DNA of 41,735 nucleotides from assembly GCA_002069855.1 (NCBI GenBank), contig MWCF01000053.1, positions 1 to 41,735 on the forward strand, read 5' to 3'. Each line of letters begins with the position of its first letter. The first letter of the stretch is position 1. Shown here in pieces: positions 33,091 through 41,594 of the stretch. The DNA comes from Elusimicrobia bacterium ADurb.Bin231. GTDB taxonomy: Bacteria; Elusimicrobiota; UBA8919; MWCF01. The notes beneath the pieces are model-generated. The model was not told where the DNA came from, made no database searches, and worked only from the letters and a program-made list of their open reading frames with translations. A program made the translations under genes and the position numbers.

Positions 33091-33936
33091 GTGAAAGTAA
33101 GTATAATAGGTGTTGGATTAATAGGCGGTTCTATTGGTTTGGCCATAAAACGATCGGGATTAAAGGATGTTTGTATTACCGGTGTCGGCAGGAATATAAA
33201 GAATTTAAAAATAGCGCAAAAACTCAAAGCAGTTGATTCGATTACTACGGATCTGCAAAAGGGAGTTTCTTCCGCGGATGTAGTTTTCGTGTGCGTGCCT
33301 TTAAGTTCCATGGTCGGAATCACGCAAAAAGTTATTATGTTTTCAAAACCAGGTGCTGTGATTACGGATGTCGGAAGCGTTAAGGGTTTTGTGGTGTCGG
33401 AAATCGAGAAATTTATTAAAAAATCCCGCATGGATGCCAGTCAAATAAGATATTTCGTCGGAGGGCATCCGATAGCCGGATCAGAAAAGACTTCCGTAAG
33501 ATACTCATCATCCGATTTATTCAAAAATGCCGCAGTTATTCTAACACCTGCAAAACTTACTGATACAAAAGCGTTGAACTTGATAAAAATGATTTGGGCA
33601 TCTCTTGGGGCGTTTATTAAAATAATGTCTCCTGAAAGGCATGACAGAGTCGTGGCATACACCAGTCATCTTCCGCATGTTGTTGCATTTGCTCTTGTTA
33701 AAACAGTCAATCATTTTGAGTTCTCAGGAAGCAGTTTCAGAGATACCACGCGCATAGTTTCTTCGGATCCTGAGATGTGGGCGGATATAATTTTTAACAA
33801 TAGGAAGAATGTTCTTCCCGCTGTAAAGGATTTTAGAAAGATGCTTTCTGTAATAGAAAAATCCGGTTCCAGAGATGAGCTGCTGAAAATATTCAAAAAA
33901 ACCAAAATGAAGAGAGATAAATTATGCTGTCGTTAA
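33091..33936 (+). CDS. tyrA: Prephenate dehydrogenase TyrA
   Basis: 281 residues beginning at a GTG, chosen because AGAGG lies 6 nt upstream (33080-33084) and the protein then starts directly at the Rossmann fold KVSIIGVGLIGGSIGLAIKR. Oxidatively decarboxylates prephenate (or arogenate) to the tyrosine precursor with NAD(P)+. Other motifs are DVVFVCVPLSSM, ITDVGSVKGFVV, FVGGHPIAGSEKTS (catalytic His), ERHDRVVAYTSHLPHVVAFALV and FRDTTRIVSSDPEMWADI. There is no ACT domain, unlike longer TyrA proteins, so direct Tyr feedback may be absent. A TATAAT-like box (33070-33075) lies upstream but has no good -35, so own transcription is not certain. Overlaps aroA by 13 nt. Confidence 0.96.
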   Translation: MKVSIIGVGLIGGSIGLAIKRSGLKDVCITGVGRNIKNLKIAQKLKAVDSITTDLQKGVSSADVVFVCVPLSSMVGITQKVIMFSKPGAVITDVGSVKGFVVSEIEKFIKKSRMDASQIRYFVGGHPIAGSEKTSVRYSSSDLFKNAAVILTPAKLTDTKALNLIKMIWASLGAFIKIMSPERHDRVVAYTSHLPHVVAFALVKTVNHFEFSGSSFRDTTRIVSSDPEMWADIIFNNRKNVLPAVKDFRKMLSVIEKSGSRDELLKIFKKTKMKRDKLCCR

Positions 33937-35177
33937 AAGGCGATGTGGATGTAGCGCCCGACAAATCCATTTCCCATAGGGCACTTATGATTGCGGCAAT
34001 ATCCTGCGGCACTTCAAGGATAAATAATTTGCTGCTGTCCGACGATTGTATTTCCACGCTGAAGTGTCTTGAAAAACTCAGCGTTGATATTACACAGCTT
34101 AAAGGCAGTTATGTAGTTAAAGGTTCCGGTCGCTTTCTGAAATCTGCGGTTTCTGATTTGGACGCGGGAAATTCCGGAACCACGGCGAGGATGATTTCCG
34201 GTATTCTCGCAGGGCAGAATTTTAAATCAAGAATTATCGGGGATGCTTCTCTCTCAGCCCGGCCGATGAAAAGAGTCGTTGTGCCTTTGCAAAAAATGGG
34301 TGCGCGGATTAAAACGCATAACTGGTGTTTGCCTATGGACATCTCGGGCGGCGAATTGAATGCCATACATTACGTTTCGGAAATATCTTCCGCGCAGGTC
34401 AAATCCTGCGTTCTTCTTGCAGGGCTGTTTGCCTGCGGAATCACTAAATTCAGCGAACCGGTAAAATCCCGCGACCATACGGAAAGGATGTTGAAAAATT
34501 TCGGCGCGGATATATCAGTTGAAGGGGACACTGTGTCAGTGAAAGGATGCCCGTCTCTTTCTTCTTTTGATGTCACGGTCCCCGGAGATATTTCAGCAGC
34601 TGCCTTTTTTATTGTGGGAGCGTTAATAACCCGCGGTTCAAATCTGGTAATAAAAAATGTCGGTATAAATCCGACCCGCACAGGCGTATTGAATGTATTA
34701 AAACGCATGGGCGGCAATATCGTGATAGAAAACACAAGGGTTCTTGCCGGCGAACCCGTGGCTGATATAATTGTCAGATCCTCCGATTTAAAAGCTACTG
34801 AAATTACCGGTGCGGAAGTGCCGTTTATGATAGACGAAATCCCGGTTATCGCGGTTGCTGCGACTCAAGCGATGGGAGAAACAAGGATAACAGGAGCATC
34901 TGAATTGCGGGTAAAAGAAACAGACCGGCTGAAAGCTATAACTTCGGAAATTAAAAAGATGGGCGCTGTCGCGGAAGAACTTGAAGACGGTTTAATAATA
35001 AAAGGACCTGTTAAATTAAAAGGCGCGAAAGTGGATTCGTATAAAGATCACAGGATAGCGATGTCTCTCGCTATAGCGTCTTTAATCGCCGAAGGGGATA
35101 CTATTATCAAAGATAAAGATTGCGTAACAATATCTTTTCCTGATTTTTGGAAAAAGTTAAAGGAAACAGTTAAATGA
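33924..35177 (+). CDS. aroA: 3-phosphoshikimate 1-carboxyvinyltransferase (EPSP synthase) AroA
   Basis: 417 residues. Joins shikimate 3-phosphate with PEP, the sixth step of the shikimate route. Motifs: PDKSISHRALMIAAI, LDAGNSGTTARMISGI, LSARPMKRVVVPLQKMGARI, SAQVKSCVLLAGL, SRDHTERML, VPGDISAAAFFIVGALI, RVKETDRLKAI and KDHRIAMSLAIA. The two-domain inverted-repeat fold is complete and length is typical. The glyphosate-site region reads LDAGNSGTTAR, as in class II-like or ordinary bacterial enzymes; I cannot assign the class by eye. It overlaps tyrA by 13 nt and cmk by 4 nt, so tyrA-aroA-cmk are translationally coupled. Confidence 0.97.
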   Translation: MLSLKGDVDVAPDKSISHRALMIAAISCGTSRINNLLLSDDCISTLKCLEKLSVDITQLKGSYVVKGSGRFLKSAVSDLDAGNSGTTARMISGILAGQNFKSRIIGDASLSARPMKRVVVPLQKMGARIKTHNWCLPMDISGGELNAIHYVSEISSAQVKSCVLLAGLFACGITKFSEPVKSRDHTERMLKNFGADISVEGDTVSVKGCPSLSSFDVTVPGDISAAAFFIVGALITRGSNLVIKNVGINPTRTGVLNVLKRMGGNIVIENTRVLAGEPVADIIVRSSDLKATEITGAEVPFMIDEIPVIAVAATQAMGETRITGASELRVKETDRLKAITSEIKKMGAVAEELEDGLIIKGPVKLKGAKVDSYKDHRIAMSLAIASLIAEGDTIIKDKDCVTISFPDFWKKLKETVK

Positions 35178-35845
35178 AAAAAAAATATATTATTGCGATT
35201 GACGGTCCTGCAGGAGCGGGAAAATCTTCGATAGCGAAGATGGTGGCAAAAAAACTCGGGTTTGTGTATATAGACACAGGCGCTATGTATAGGGCAGTAA
35301 CATGGAAAGTTTTAAACAGCGGCATAGGTTTTAACAACAAGAATAAGATTTCAGAGATGACGAAAAAAACTTCAATAGAACTTAAATACACTCCGGAAAA
35401 ATTAAAAGTATATGTTGACGGTACTGATGTCACAGAATCCATAAGAAGCCAGGAAGTTACTTTAAAAACCAATATAATTTCTTCAATACAAGAGGTCAGG
35501 AATGTTTTGCGGGAAAAGCAGAGGCAGCTCGGTAAAACCGGCGGCGTAGTGATGGAAGGCAGGGATATAGGCACTTATGTTTTTCCCGCTGCGGAGTTCA
35601 AATTTTATCTTGATGCGAAACCAAGAGAAAGAGCATTGCGCAGATGGAACGAACTGAAAGCAAAAGGCAGGAATGTGGATTTGAAGGAAATAACTCTTGC
35701 TATTTACAGAAGAGATTATTGCGACAGACACAGAGGCATCAGCCCATTAAAAAAGGCGCCCGGCGCAATAGTTATTGATTCCACTAATATGACGCAAAAA
35801 GAGGTCGCTGAAAAAATATTAAAAACAGTCGGAATGCAAGCCTGA
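35174..35845 (+). CDS. cmk: Cytidylate kinase Cmk
   Basis: 223 residues. Phosphorylates (d)CMP with ATP. P-loop GPAGAGKSSIAKMVA at the N-terminus, then GFVYIDTGAMYRAVTW, GRDIGTYVFPAAEFKFYLDA and the lid/CMP region RRDYCDRHRGISPLKKAPGAIVIDST. The YIDTGAMYRA and GRDIGTxVFP signatures distinguish it from adenylate and thymidylate kinases. Length matches the family (about 220-230). It overlaps aroA by 4 nt (ATGA) and precedes plsC by 3 nt. The run cmk-plsC-ispH-rpsA is conserved in several phyla. Confidence 0.97.
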   Translation: MKKKYIIAIDGPAGAGKSSIAKMVAKKLGFVYIDTGAMYRAVTWKVLNSGIGFNNKNKISEMTKKTSIELKYTPEKLKVYVDGTDVTESIRSQEVTLKTNIISSIQEVRNVLREKQRQLGKTGGVVMEGRDIGTYVFPAAEFKFYLDAKPRERALRRWNELKAKGRNVDLKEITLAIYRRDYCDRHRGISPLKKAPGAIVIDSTNMTQKEVAEKILKTVGMQA

Positions 35846-35848
35846 TAT

Positions 35849-36424
35849 ATGATTTATAGAATCTGCTGGTTGCTCTCAAAAATAATATTTCGTTCGATTT
35901 ATCTTTTGAAAATAAAGGGCATAGAAAATATTCCGGCTACCGGCGCTTTTATACTTGCCGCTAATCACAACAGTCTGGCGGATCCTCCTCTGGTAGGAAG
36001 TTGCATTAAAAGAAAAATATATTATATAGCGAAAAAGCAGTTATTCGACATTCCTGTTTTCGGCTGGATTATAAAAAAATCCAATGCCTTTCCGGTGGAT
36101 AGAGAATCTGCGGACATATCCGCTTTTAAAACGGCGTTAAAAATACTTTCCGACGGCAACGGCATGCTGATTTTTCCGGAAGGAACCAGAAAAAAAACAG
36201 GTCCGCGCAAAAAACTTAAAAGAGGAGTGGCTGTGCTTGCCGCGAATACCGGCGCTCCGGTCATTCCTGTGGCGATAATAAATAATGATCTTTTACCGCG
36301 GTTATGCAGATTGCAAGTTATATTCGGGAAACCTATGCGTTTTGATCAGGGAGCCGATTACGAGCTTGTTACATCTGAAATAATGCGGGAGGTGGATATT
36401 CTAAAATCCGGAGTCACGGGATAA
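35849..36424 (+). CDS. plsC: 1-acyl-sn-glycerol-3-phosphate acyltransferase PlsC
   Basis: 191 residues. Acylates lysophosphatidic acid to phosphatidic acid at the inner membrane, feeding CdsA further upstream. The acyltransferase motif I is NHNSLADP (HxxxxD form with His and Asp catalytic), motif II region NAFPVDRES, motif III IFPEGTRKKTG and motif IV PVIPVAI. There is a hydrophobic N-terminal stretch (about 1-20). It is short for the family (about 200-250) but motif-complete. It lies 3 nt after cmk and 8 nt before ispH. Confidence 0.94.
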   Translation: MIYRICWLLSKIIFRSIYLLKIKGIENIPATGAFILAANHNSLADPPLVGSCIKRKIYYIAKKQLFDIPVFGWIIKKSNAFPVDRESADISAFKTALKILSDGNGMLIFPEGTRKKTGPRKKLKRGVAVLAANTGAPVIPVAIINNDLLPRLCRLQVIFGKPMRFDQGADYELVTSEIMREVDILKSGVTG

Positions 36425-36432
36425 AGTAAATT

Positions 36433-37275
36433 ATGAAAATAATAGTGGCAAAAAATTCGGGTTTTTGTTTCGGTGTTCGGCGCGCTATAAATCTTGCTAT
36501 AAATTTATCTGAAAAAGTAGGCAGAGTATATACCATAGGTCCGATTATTCATAATCCGCAGGTTGTGGAGGAGCTTTTCAAGGACGGCATTATAGCTGCG
36601 CGGAATCATCTTACGGAAATAAAAGGGAAAAATGTCGTTATAAGAGCGCACGGAATTCCTCTCGATGTATTGAATTATTTATGCTCGAAAAAAATGAAGA
36701 TTCTGGATGCCACCTGTCCATATGTCACGCGTTCCAAATCCTACGCGGAAGAACTTATGAGAGATGGATATACTGTTGCCATAATAGGGAATCCGGATCA
36801 TCCGGAAATCAAATACATACATTCATACGTTCCGGGCAACAGCATAATTCTAAAATCTCCTGAGGATGTTAAAAAAATCAAGTTTCTTAAAAAGATAGGC
36901 GTAATAACCCAAACCACGCAGTCTCCTGAAAATTTTATAGAGATTACAAAAAAACTTCTTCATTGCTCCAATGAGTTTAAGATTTTCAATACCATATGTC
37001 CTGATGCCATAAAGCGGCAAAAAGAGACAGAAGAACTCTCTGCCAAGTCGGATTTAATGATAATTATAGGCGGTAAAAATTCCGCTAACACACAGCGTCT
37101 GGCTGTAATTTCAAGAAAAAAATTGTCAGAAACGCATCATATAGAGACAGCGGGTGAGCTGAAAAAACACTGGTTCAGAGGTGTAAAAACCGTGGGAATA
37201 GTTACGGGCGCTTCCACTCCTGATAAAAGCATTAAAGATGTGGTTGATACATTAAAAAAATTTGGCTTGCAATAA
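36433..37275 (+). CDS. ispH: 4-hydroxy-3-methylbut-2-enyl diphosphate reductase IspH
   Basis: 280 residues. Final MEP-pathway enzyme: reduces HMBPP to IPP and DMAPP with an iron-sulfur cluster. The three cluster cysteines are Cys12 in NSGFCFGVRRAI, the Cys of DATCPYVTRS and the Cys of FNTICPDAIKRQ. The catalytic AHGIP, HPEIKYI and TQTTQS segments and the C-terminal GIVTGASTPDKSI end are all present. Length is typical of the short bacterial form. With dxr and ispG it completes much of the MEP pathway in this window. A 146-nt gap with a promoter-like signal follows before rpsA. Confidence 0.97.
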   Translation: MKIIVAKNSGFCFGVRRAINLAINLSEKVGRVYTIGPIIHNPQVVEELFKDGIIAARNHLTEIKGKNVVIRAHGIPLDVLNYLCSKKMKILDATCPYVTRSKSYAEELMRDGYTVAIIGNPDHPEIKYIHSYVPGNSIILKSPEDVKKIKFLKKIGVITQTTQSPENFIEITKKLLHCSNEFKIFNTICPDAIKRQKETEELSAKSDLMIIIGGKNSANTQRLAVISRKKLSETHHIETAGELKKHWFRGVKTVGIVTGASTPDKSIKDVVDTLKKFGLQ

Positions 37276-37295
37276 TTGGCGGAATATGTTAAAAT
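37267..37295 (+). promoter_or_regulatory. Candidate extended -10 promoter of rpsA
   Basis: TTGCAA (37267-37272), a 17-nt spacer ending in TGT, and TAAAAT (37290-37295), an extended -10 arrangement. It overlaps the end of ispH. A start near 37302 would give an rpsA leader of about 120 nt. The -35 match is only four of six bases, so confidence is moderate. Confidence 0.45.
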
Positions 37296-37342
37296 TAAAA
37301 ATTACGGCATAAATTGACGCAACAATAAATTTGCCTTTCACG

Positions 37343-37357
37343 TTGGAAAGTTTCCAA
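37343..37357 (+). promoter_or_regulatory. Perfect 7-bp dyad in the rpsA leader
   Basis: TTGGAAA (37343-37349), one base, TTTCCAA (37351-37357): an exact inverted repeat around a single G, 65 nt before the rpsA ATG. It could be a protein-binding operator. As RNA it would need a larger loop and so fewer pairs, which makes a hairpin less likely. There is no T-run after it, so it is not an intrinsic terminator. Confidence 0.4.
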
Positions 37358-37421
37358 AATGTCGTCGGGGCATGAAAAAAGTTGTATGAATCGGTAATGC
37401 CGAGTAAAAAGTGGAGGTTGT

Positions 37422-38771
37422 ATGGAAGAGATGTTGATGGAAAATATGCCTGACTTGCCTGAATTAAAAGCCGGGCAGATAATAAAGTCTAAAGTAGTGG
37501 CAGTAAGCGGCGACAGAGTTCTTGTGGATTTGGGATTAAAAAGGGATGGCATTTTGCCTGTAACAGAATTTGCTGAAATTCCCAAGGTGGGAACAGAAAT
37601 TGATATTTACATTAATCATATAAATCCCCGCGACGGATTTCCGAGTATTTCTCATTCCAAAGCGAAAGATGTTTCAACGTGGAATGATCTTGCGGAGTGC
37701 CAGAAGAGCGGCAAGACGATAACAGGAAAGATAAGCAAGCGTATAAAGGGCGGTTTTGAGGTTGACATAGGCGTTACAGCGTTTCTTCCGGGATCGCATC
37801 TTTCAAAAGAATATCTGCAAAATCCCGAGGGTAAATCAGTTGAATTAAAAATAACCGAATGCAATAGAAAAAATAAAAATGTTGTTGTTTCCAATAAAGT
37901 TGTGGAAAACGAAAAACGGGAGCTTCAAAAGAAGAAATTTTTTGAAACTATTAAGGAAGGCGACATTGTTACCGGCAAAATATCTTCCATTACTGAGTTC
38001 GGCGTTTTTGTCAATCTGGGAGGTATAGACGGATTGCTTCATATAAACGACATATCTTATAAAAAAAATTCCAACCCGCGGGAACTTTATAAGTTGGGGG
38101 ATGAAATAGAAGTAAAGATACTCAAATTGGATCCTGCGGAAAATAAAATAGGTCTGGGGATAAAACAGATGTTGAAAAATCCTTGGGATGATATAGGGAA
38201 AAAATATCCTAAGGGTACCCAGGTAAAAGGAACAGTCACAACCATTGCTCCGTTCGGCGCGTTTGTTTTGCTTGAGGACGGTGTGGAAGGACTTATTCAT
38301 GTGTCTGATATTTCATGGACGGAACGCATCACTCATCCTAAAACGATATTTACCCCGGGTCAGGAAGTTGAAACAGTGGTTATGGAATCCGACGCTGAAA
38401 AACAGAAGATTTCTTTAAGCTACAAAGCGCTTCAATCCAATCCTTATGATAAGTATTCTCCGAATAAAGTTGTTACCGGCACAGTTGCGAAATTGATGGA
38501 TTTCGGCTGTATCGTGAAATTGGAACCTAATATTCACGGGTTCCTTCATGTGTCTGAGATTTCCAAATCGCGCATAGAAAAACCGTCCGATATTTTAGAG
38601 ATTGGCGATGAGGTTACCGGCATAGTTGTTAAGGTGGAAAAAAATAAAAAGAGAATAGAAATCTCATTAAAACAATACGAAAAACAGCAGGAAGAACAGG
38701 ATATGAAAGGATTTCTTAATACTCAGGAAACCAGAATAAAACTTGCCGATTTACTTGAAGATGATGCTTGA
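37422..38771 (+). CDS. rpsA: 30S ribosomal protein S1 (five S1 domains)
   Basis: 449 residues. S1 binds single-stranded mRNA and helps initiation on structured or weak-Shine-Dalgarno messages. I count five OB-fold S1 repeats: about 17-80 (IIKSKVVAVSGDRVLVDLG), 100-165 (TITGKISKRIKGGFEVDIG), 185-255 (VTGKISSITEFGVFVNLG), 273-342 (VKGTVTTIAPFGAFVLLED) and 357-425 (VTGTVAKLMDFGCIVKLE), then a charged tail. E. coli S1 has six. The ATG has GGAGG 4 nt upstream (37413-37417). S1 is often autoregulated through its leader; a candidate 120-nt leader with a dyad precedes it. Position after cmk-plsC-ispH is a known synteny. Confidence 0.95.
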   Translation: MEEMLMENMPDLPELKAGQIIKSKVVAVSGDRVLVDLGLKRDGILPVTEFAEIPKVGTEIDIYINHINPRDGFPSISHSKAKDVSTWNDLAECQKSGKTITGKISKRIKGGFEVDIGVTAFLPGSHLSKEYLQNPEGKSVELKITECNRKNKNVVVSNKVVENEKRELQKKKFFETIKEGDIVTGKISSITEFGVFVNLGGIDGLLHINDISYKKNSNPRELYKLGDEIEVKILKLDPAENKIGLGIKQMLKNPWDDIGKKYPKGTQVKGTVTTIAPFGAFVLLEDGVEGLIHVSDISWTERITHPKTIFTPGQEVETVVMESDAEKQKISLSYKALQSNPYDKYSPNKVVTGTVAKLMDFGCIVKLEPNIHGFLHVSEISKSRIEKPSDILEIGDEVTGIVVKVEKNKKRIEISLKQYEKQQEEQDMKGFLNTQETRIKLADLLEDDA

Positions 38772-38810
38772 AAATATATTGTTCGGTCTTGTCTGCTGTG
38801 CCTTTCTAAA

Positions 38811-41594
38811 ATGAAAAATTGGCCGACCTTTTATGTTATTCATTTTTTAATTTTTTTATGCCTTTGCCAGCCGTTGTGTTCGCAGGGTAAGGTTATTATA
38901 CGGCAAAAAAAATGGGAATATACTGAAACCGAACATTTTAAGATTTATCATTGTCAGGTTTCGCGGGAAATTGCGTCTGTTTTATCCTCTCTACTTGAAG
39001 ATATTTTTACCACCACAACCAAATTTTACGAATATGCCCCTGTAAAAAAAATCCCGTTTTTTATTTATGCGGATCATAATGATTTCGAACAAACCAATAT
39101 AGTTGATGTGGGCGAGGGAACAGGCGGCGTGTCAGAGGCATTAAAGAATCGGTTTCTTGTCTATAATAACGGTTCCGTTTGCTGGTTAAAAAATGTAATT
39201 TCGCATGAATTTGCGCATGTCATATATTTTAAGGTAATCTATGAAGAATCCCCTATCCTGAAAGCGCTCCGGTTGACCAGAGGCATTTTTATACCTTTAT
39301 GGGTTGTGGAAGGCATGGCTGAATACAATACCGGGACTCTCGACGCTACAGAGCGCGAAATGGTGATCCGGGACATGGTTCGCAATAAAAATGTTCTTTC
39401 ATTGAGAAATCTCAGAAATTTTAATCATCTTAAACCGCATCAGATTACTCCTGCGTATAAAATATCGGAATGCGCTCTGCGTTTTATGGTGGAAGAGTAC
39501 GGGCATGATAAACCTCAAAAAATACTGAAGGTTTTAAGAGATAAACTTGACATAAATATTGCGTTTATCGACTCAATGGGCATGTCTTTGGATCTCTTTG
39601 AAAAAAAATTTGAAGAATGGGTGTATGAGGATTATCGCGACGATATCGGGTCCTATGGCAACGCAGGAATATACGGCAAAAAACTTACTTTCGACAACGG
39701 AGACAATATACCTGATTTCAATACCAATCCCGCGTTTTCTCCTGACGGAAAAACTATAGTTTTCATAAGCGATGAAAAAGGCGACAATGAGATTGTGTCT
39801 TTGGATTTGCACTCCGGCAGAAAAAAGGTCATCGTAAGTGGTAACAATTCCAAAATAGACATAATACATAACGGAAGAATTTCTTTTTCCCCGGATGGTA
39901 AATCAATTCTTTTTGCCGGTGAAAAAACGCACCGCGATTATTTGTACCTCTATGACACCGAAAAAGAAAGCGTGTCTGTTGTCCCTTTGCGGATTCATAA
40001 AATCAAATCTCCTGTTTACTCTTCAACAGAAAATAAAATATTGTTTATAGGTATGGAATCCGTTTTTAATGATATCTATGAATATAATTTGACAACTTGC
40101 GCGCTTGAACCAATAACTAATGACCCTGAAGATCAGGATTCACCAGTTTATTCTCCGAGCGGTTCCGAGATAGCTTTTGCGCAGGAAAACCGTGTTTCTA
40201 TGAGAAAAGATATCTATACGATAAATAGAAAAACACGTGAAAAGAAACGCTTAACTGATTTTCCCGGCGATGAAACCGAACCGGTGTATCTGCCGGGCGG
40301 CGACAAGATATTGTTTATTTCAGACGAAAATCCCGGTATGCCGAGAAACATTTATACTGTTTCCGTTTCCGATCTTGAGACACAACGAAAAACCGACTTG
40401 CTCACGGGGGCATTTTCTCCTTGCGTGTCTGAGTCCTCATGCAAAGTTGCCTTTTCATATTATGATAATTTTAGAAAAGACATTTATATAGCTGATACAA
40501 ATTCAATCGATAAAATATCGGGGCAGCAGGAACCTATTAGCAAGAATATTAGCGGAGATGATAAAATATCTTCGGATTTAAACGTGTCTTCCATGTCCGG
40601 CAAACCGTATAAGTTTCATCCTTCTCTTGATATTCTTGTTCCATTTGTAATGTATCATTCGGAATATGGACTTTTTGTCGCAGCCTACTGGCAGGCTTCG
40701 GAACTTTTCGGGAATCATGAAATTTATAATCAAATAATTTATTTAGATAAAGATGAATTACAGTATCAATTTGGATATTCATTCAAAAAGTGGCGTCCCC
40801 AATTCCTCTTTAAAATGTCCGCAGAACGCAGCGAATATCTTTCCGTTTCAGAAGAGATCTACAAAGAGAAAAATGATGTCAAATCGTTATCCGTGATATA
40901 TCCTTTGGACAGATTTAACAATATAGAAACCGAGTTTTCAACCAGAAAATATTCTGAAAACTGGACATCCTTAGATTCGCAGGATTGGGATCTTATGGTG
41001 AATAGGTATTCAGTGGGGTATCATAGAAATAATGTAACGGGAAAATACCTGTATGAGAGATTCGGCGCGGATACGCAATTAATTTTTCGGCAGGCCTTTA
41101 GAGAATTGAACGGGGATTCAAGTTACAAAGAATATGTTTTGAGACACGAAAAGTTTGTCCCGATATTTACCCAGGGTACTGTGGTGTTCGGCGGTCTTGG
41201 GGTTTTTAGTGAAGGCGTTAATAAAAGATATTTTAGGATGCCTCTTAGAGGATTTAGCAGTTTAAGTCAGGACTATAAATATACTCGTTTGCTCGTTTCC
41301 ACCCTGGAGACGAGATTCCCGTTAATTACTTTTGAAAGCGTATGGCCTTCTCCGGATTTTTTTGTAAAATCATTGAATATGTTTGTATATTCCGATGCAG
41401 GATTCGGGTATAATTCAATTAATGAATTGGAAAAATTTTCCATAGGTGAATTACACAACAGCATAGGAGCCGGTTTGCGAATTTATACATTTGCCGCCGG
41501 CTATCTTTTGCCCGCCACTATTGATTATGCAAAAAAAACTACGGCTTCCGGTGAAAGGTGGAGTTTCAGTTTGGGAGTGTCTTTGCCATACTGA
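38811..41594 (+). CDS. Exported metallopeptidase / TolB-like propeller / beta-barrel fusion protein
   Basis: 927 residues. Signal peptide (about 1-25). A peptidase-MA-like gluzincin domain (about 35-285) has the zinc motif HEFAH (His132, Glu133, His136) and a downstream Glu in WVVEGMAEY (Glu167). Several PD40/TolB-like beta-propeller blades follow (about 300-600): NPAFSPDGKTIVFISD, SFSPDGKSILFAG, SPSGSEIAFAQE, LPGGDKILFISD. The C-terminal third (about 625-927) alternates polar and hydrophobic residues, with strands such as FGAGLRIY-like and the final WSFSLGVSLPY ending in an aromatic residue, as in outer-membrane barrels of the Omp85/BamA type. It would sit in the outer membrane with enzyme and propeller in the periplasm. 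The stop codon TGA is the first three bases of an IS end. Protease substrate unknown. Confidence 0.8.
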   Translation: MKNWPTFYVIHFLIFLCLCQPLCSQGKVIIRQKKWEYTETEHFKIYHCQVSREIASVLSSLLEDIFTTTTKFYEYAPVKKIPFFIYADHNDFEQTNIVDVGEGTGGVSEALKNRFLVYNNGSVCWLKNVISHEFAHVIYFKVIYEESPILKALRLTRGIFIPLWVVEGMAEYNTGTLDATEREMVIRDMVRNKNVLSLRNLRNFNHLKPHQITPAYKISECALRFMVEEYGHDKPQKILKVLRDKLDINIAFIDSMGMSLDLFEKKFEEWVYEDYRDDIGSYGNAGIYGKKLTFDNGDNIPDFNTNPAFSPDGKTIVFISDEKGDNEIVSLDLHSGRKKVIVSGNNSKIDIIHNGRISFSPDGKSILFAGEKTHRDYLYLYDTEKESVSVVPLRIHKIKSPVYSSTENKILFIGMESVFNDIYEYNLTTCALEPITNDPEDQDSPVYSPSGSEIAFAQENRVSMRKDIYTINRKTREKKRLTDFPGDETEPVYLPGGDKILFISDENPGMPRNIYTVSVSDLETQRKTDLLTGAFSPCVSESSCKVAFSYYDNFRKDIYIADTNSIDKISGQQEPISKNISGDDKISSDLNVSSMSGKPYKFHPSLDILVPFVMYHSEYGLFVAAYWQASELFGNHEIYNQIIYLDKDELQYQFGYSFKKWRPQFLFKMSAERSEYLSVSEEIYKEKNDVKSLSVIYPLDRFNNIETEFSTRKYSENWTSLDSQDWDLMVNRYSVGYHRNNVTGKYLYERFGADTQLIFRQAFRELNGDSSYKEYVLRHEKFVPIFTQGTVVFGGLGVFSEGVNKRYFRMPLRGFSSLSQDYKYTRLLVSTLETRFPLITFESVWPSPDFFVKSLNMFVYSDAGFGYNSINELEKFSIGELHNSIGAGLRIYTFAAGYLLPATIDYAKKTTASGERWSFSLGVSLPY

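Noticed and set aside
37314..37342. TTGACG upstream of rpsA as a -35 box
   Set aside because: No -10-like sequence at the correct spacing; the TTGCAA/TGTTAAAAT pair is a better candidate.
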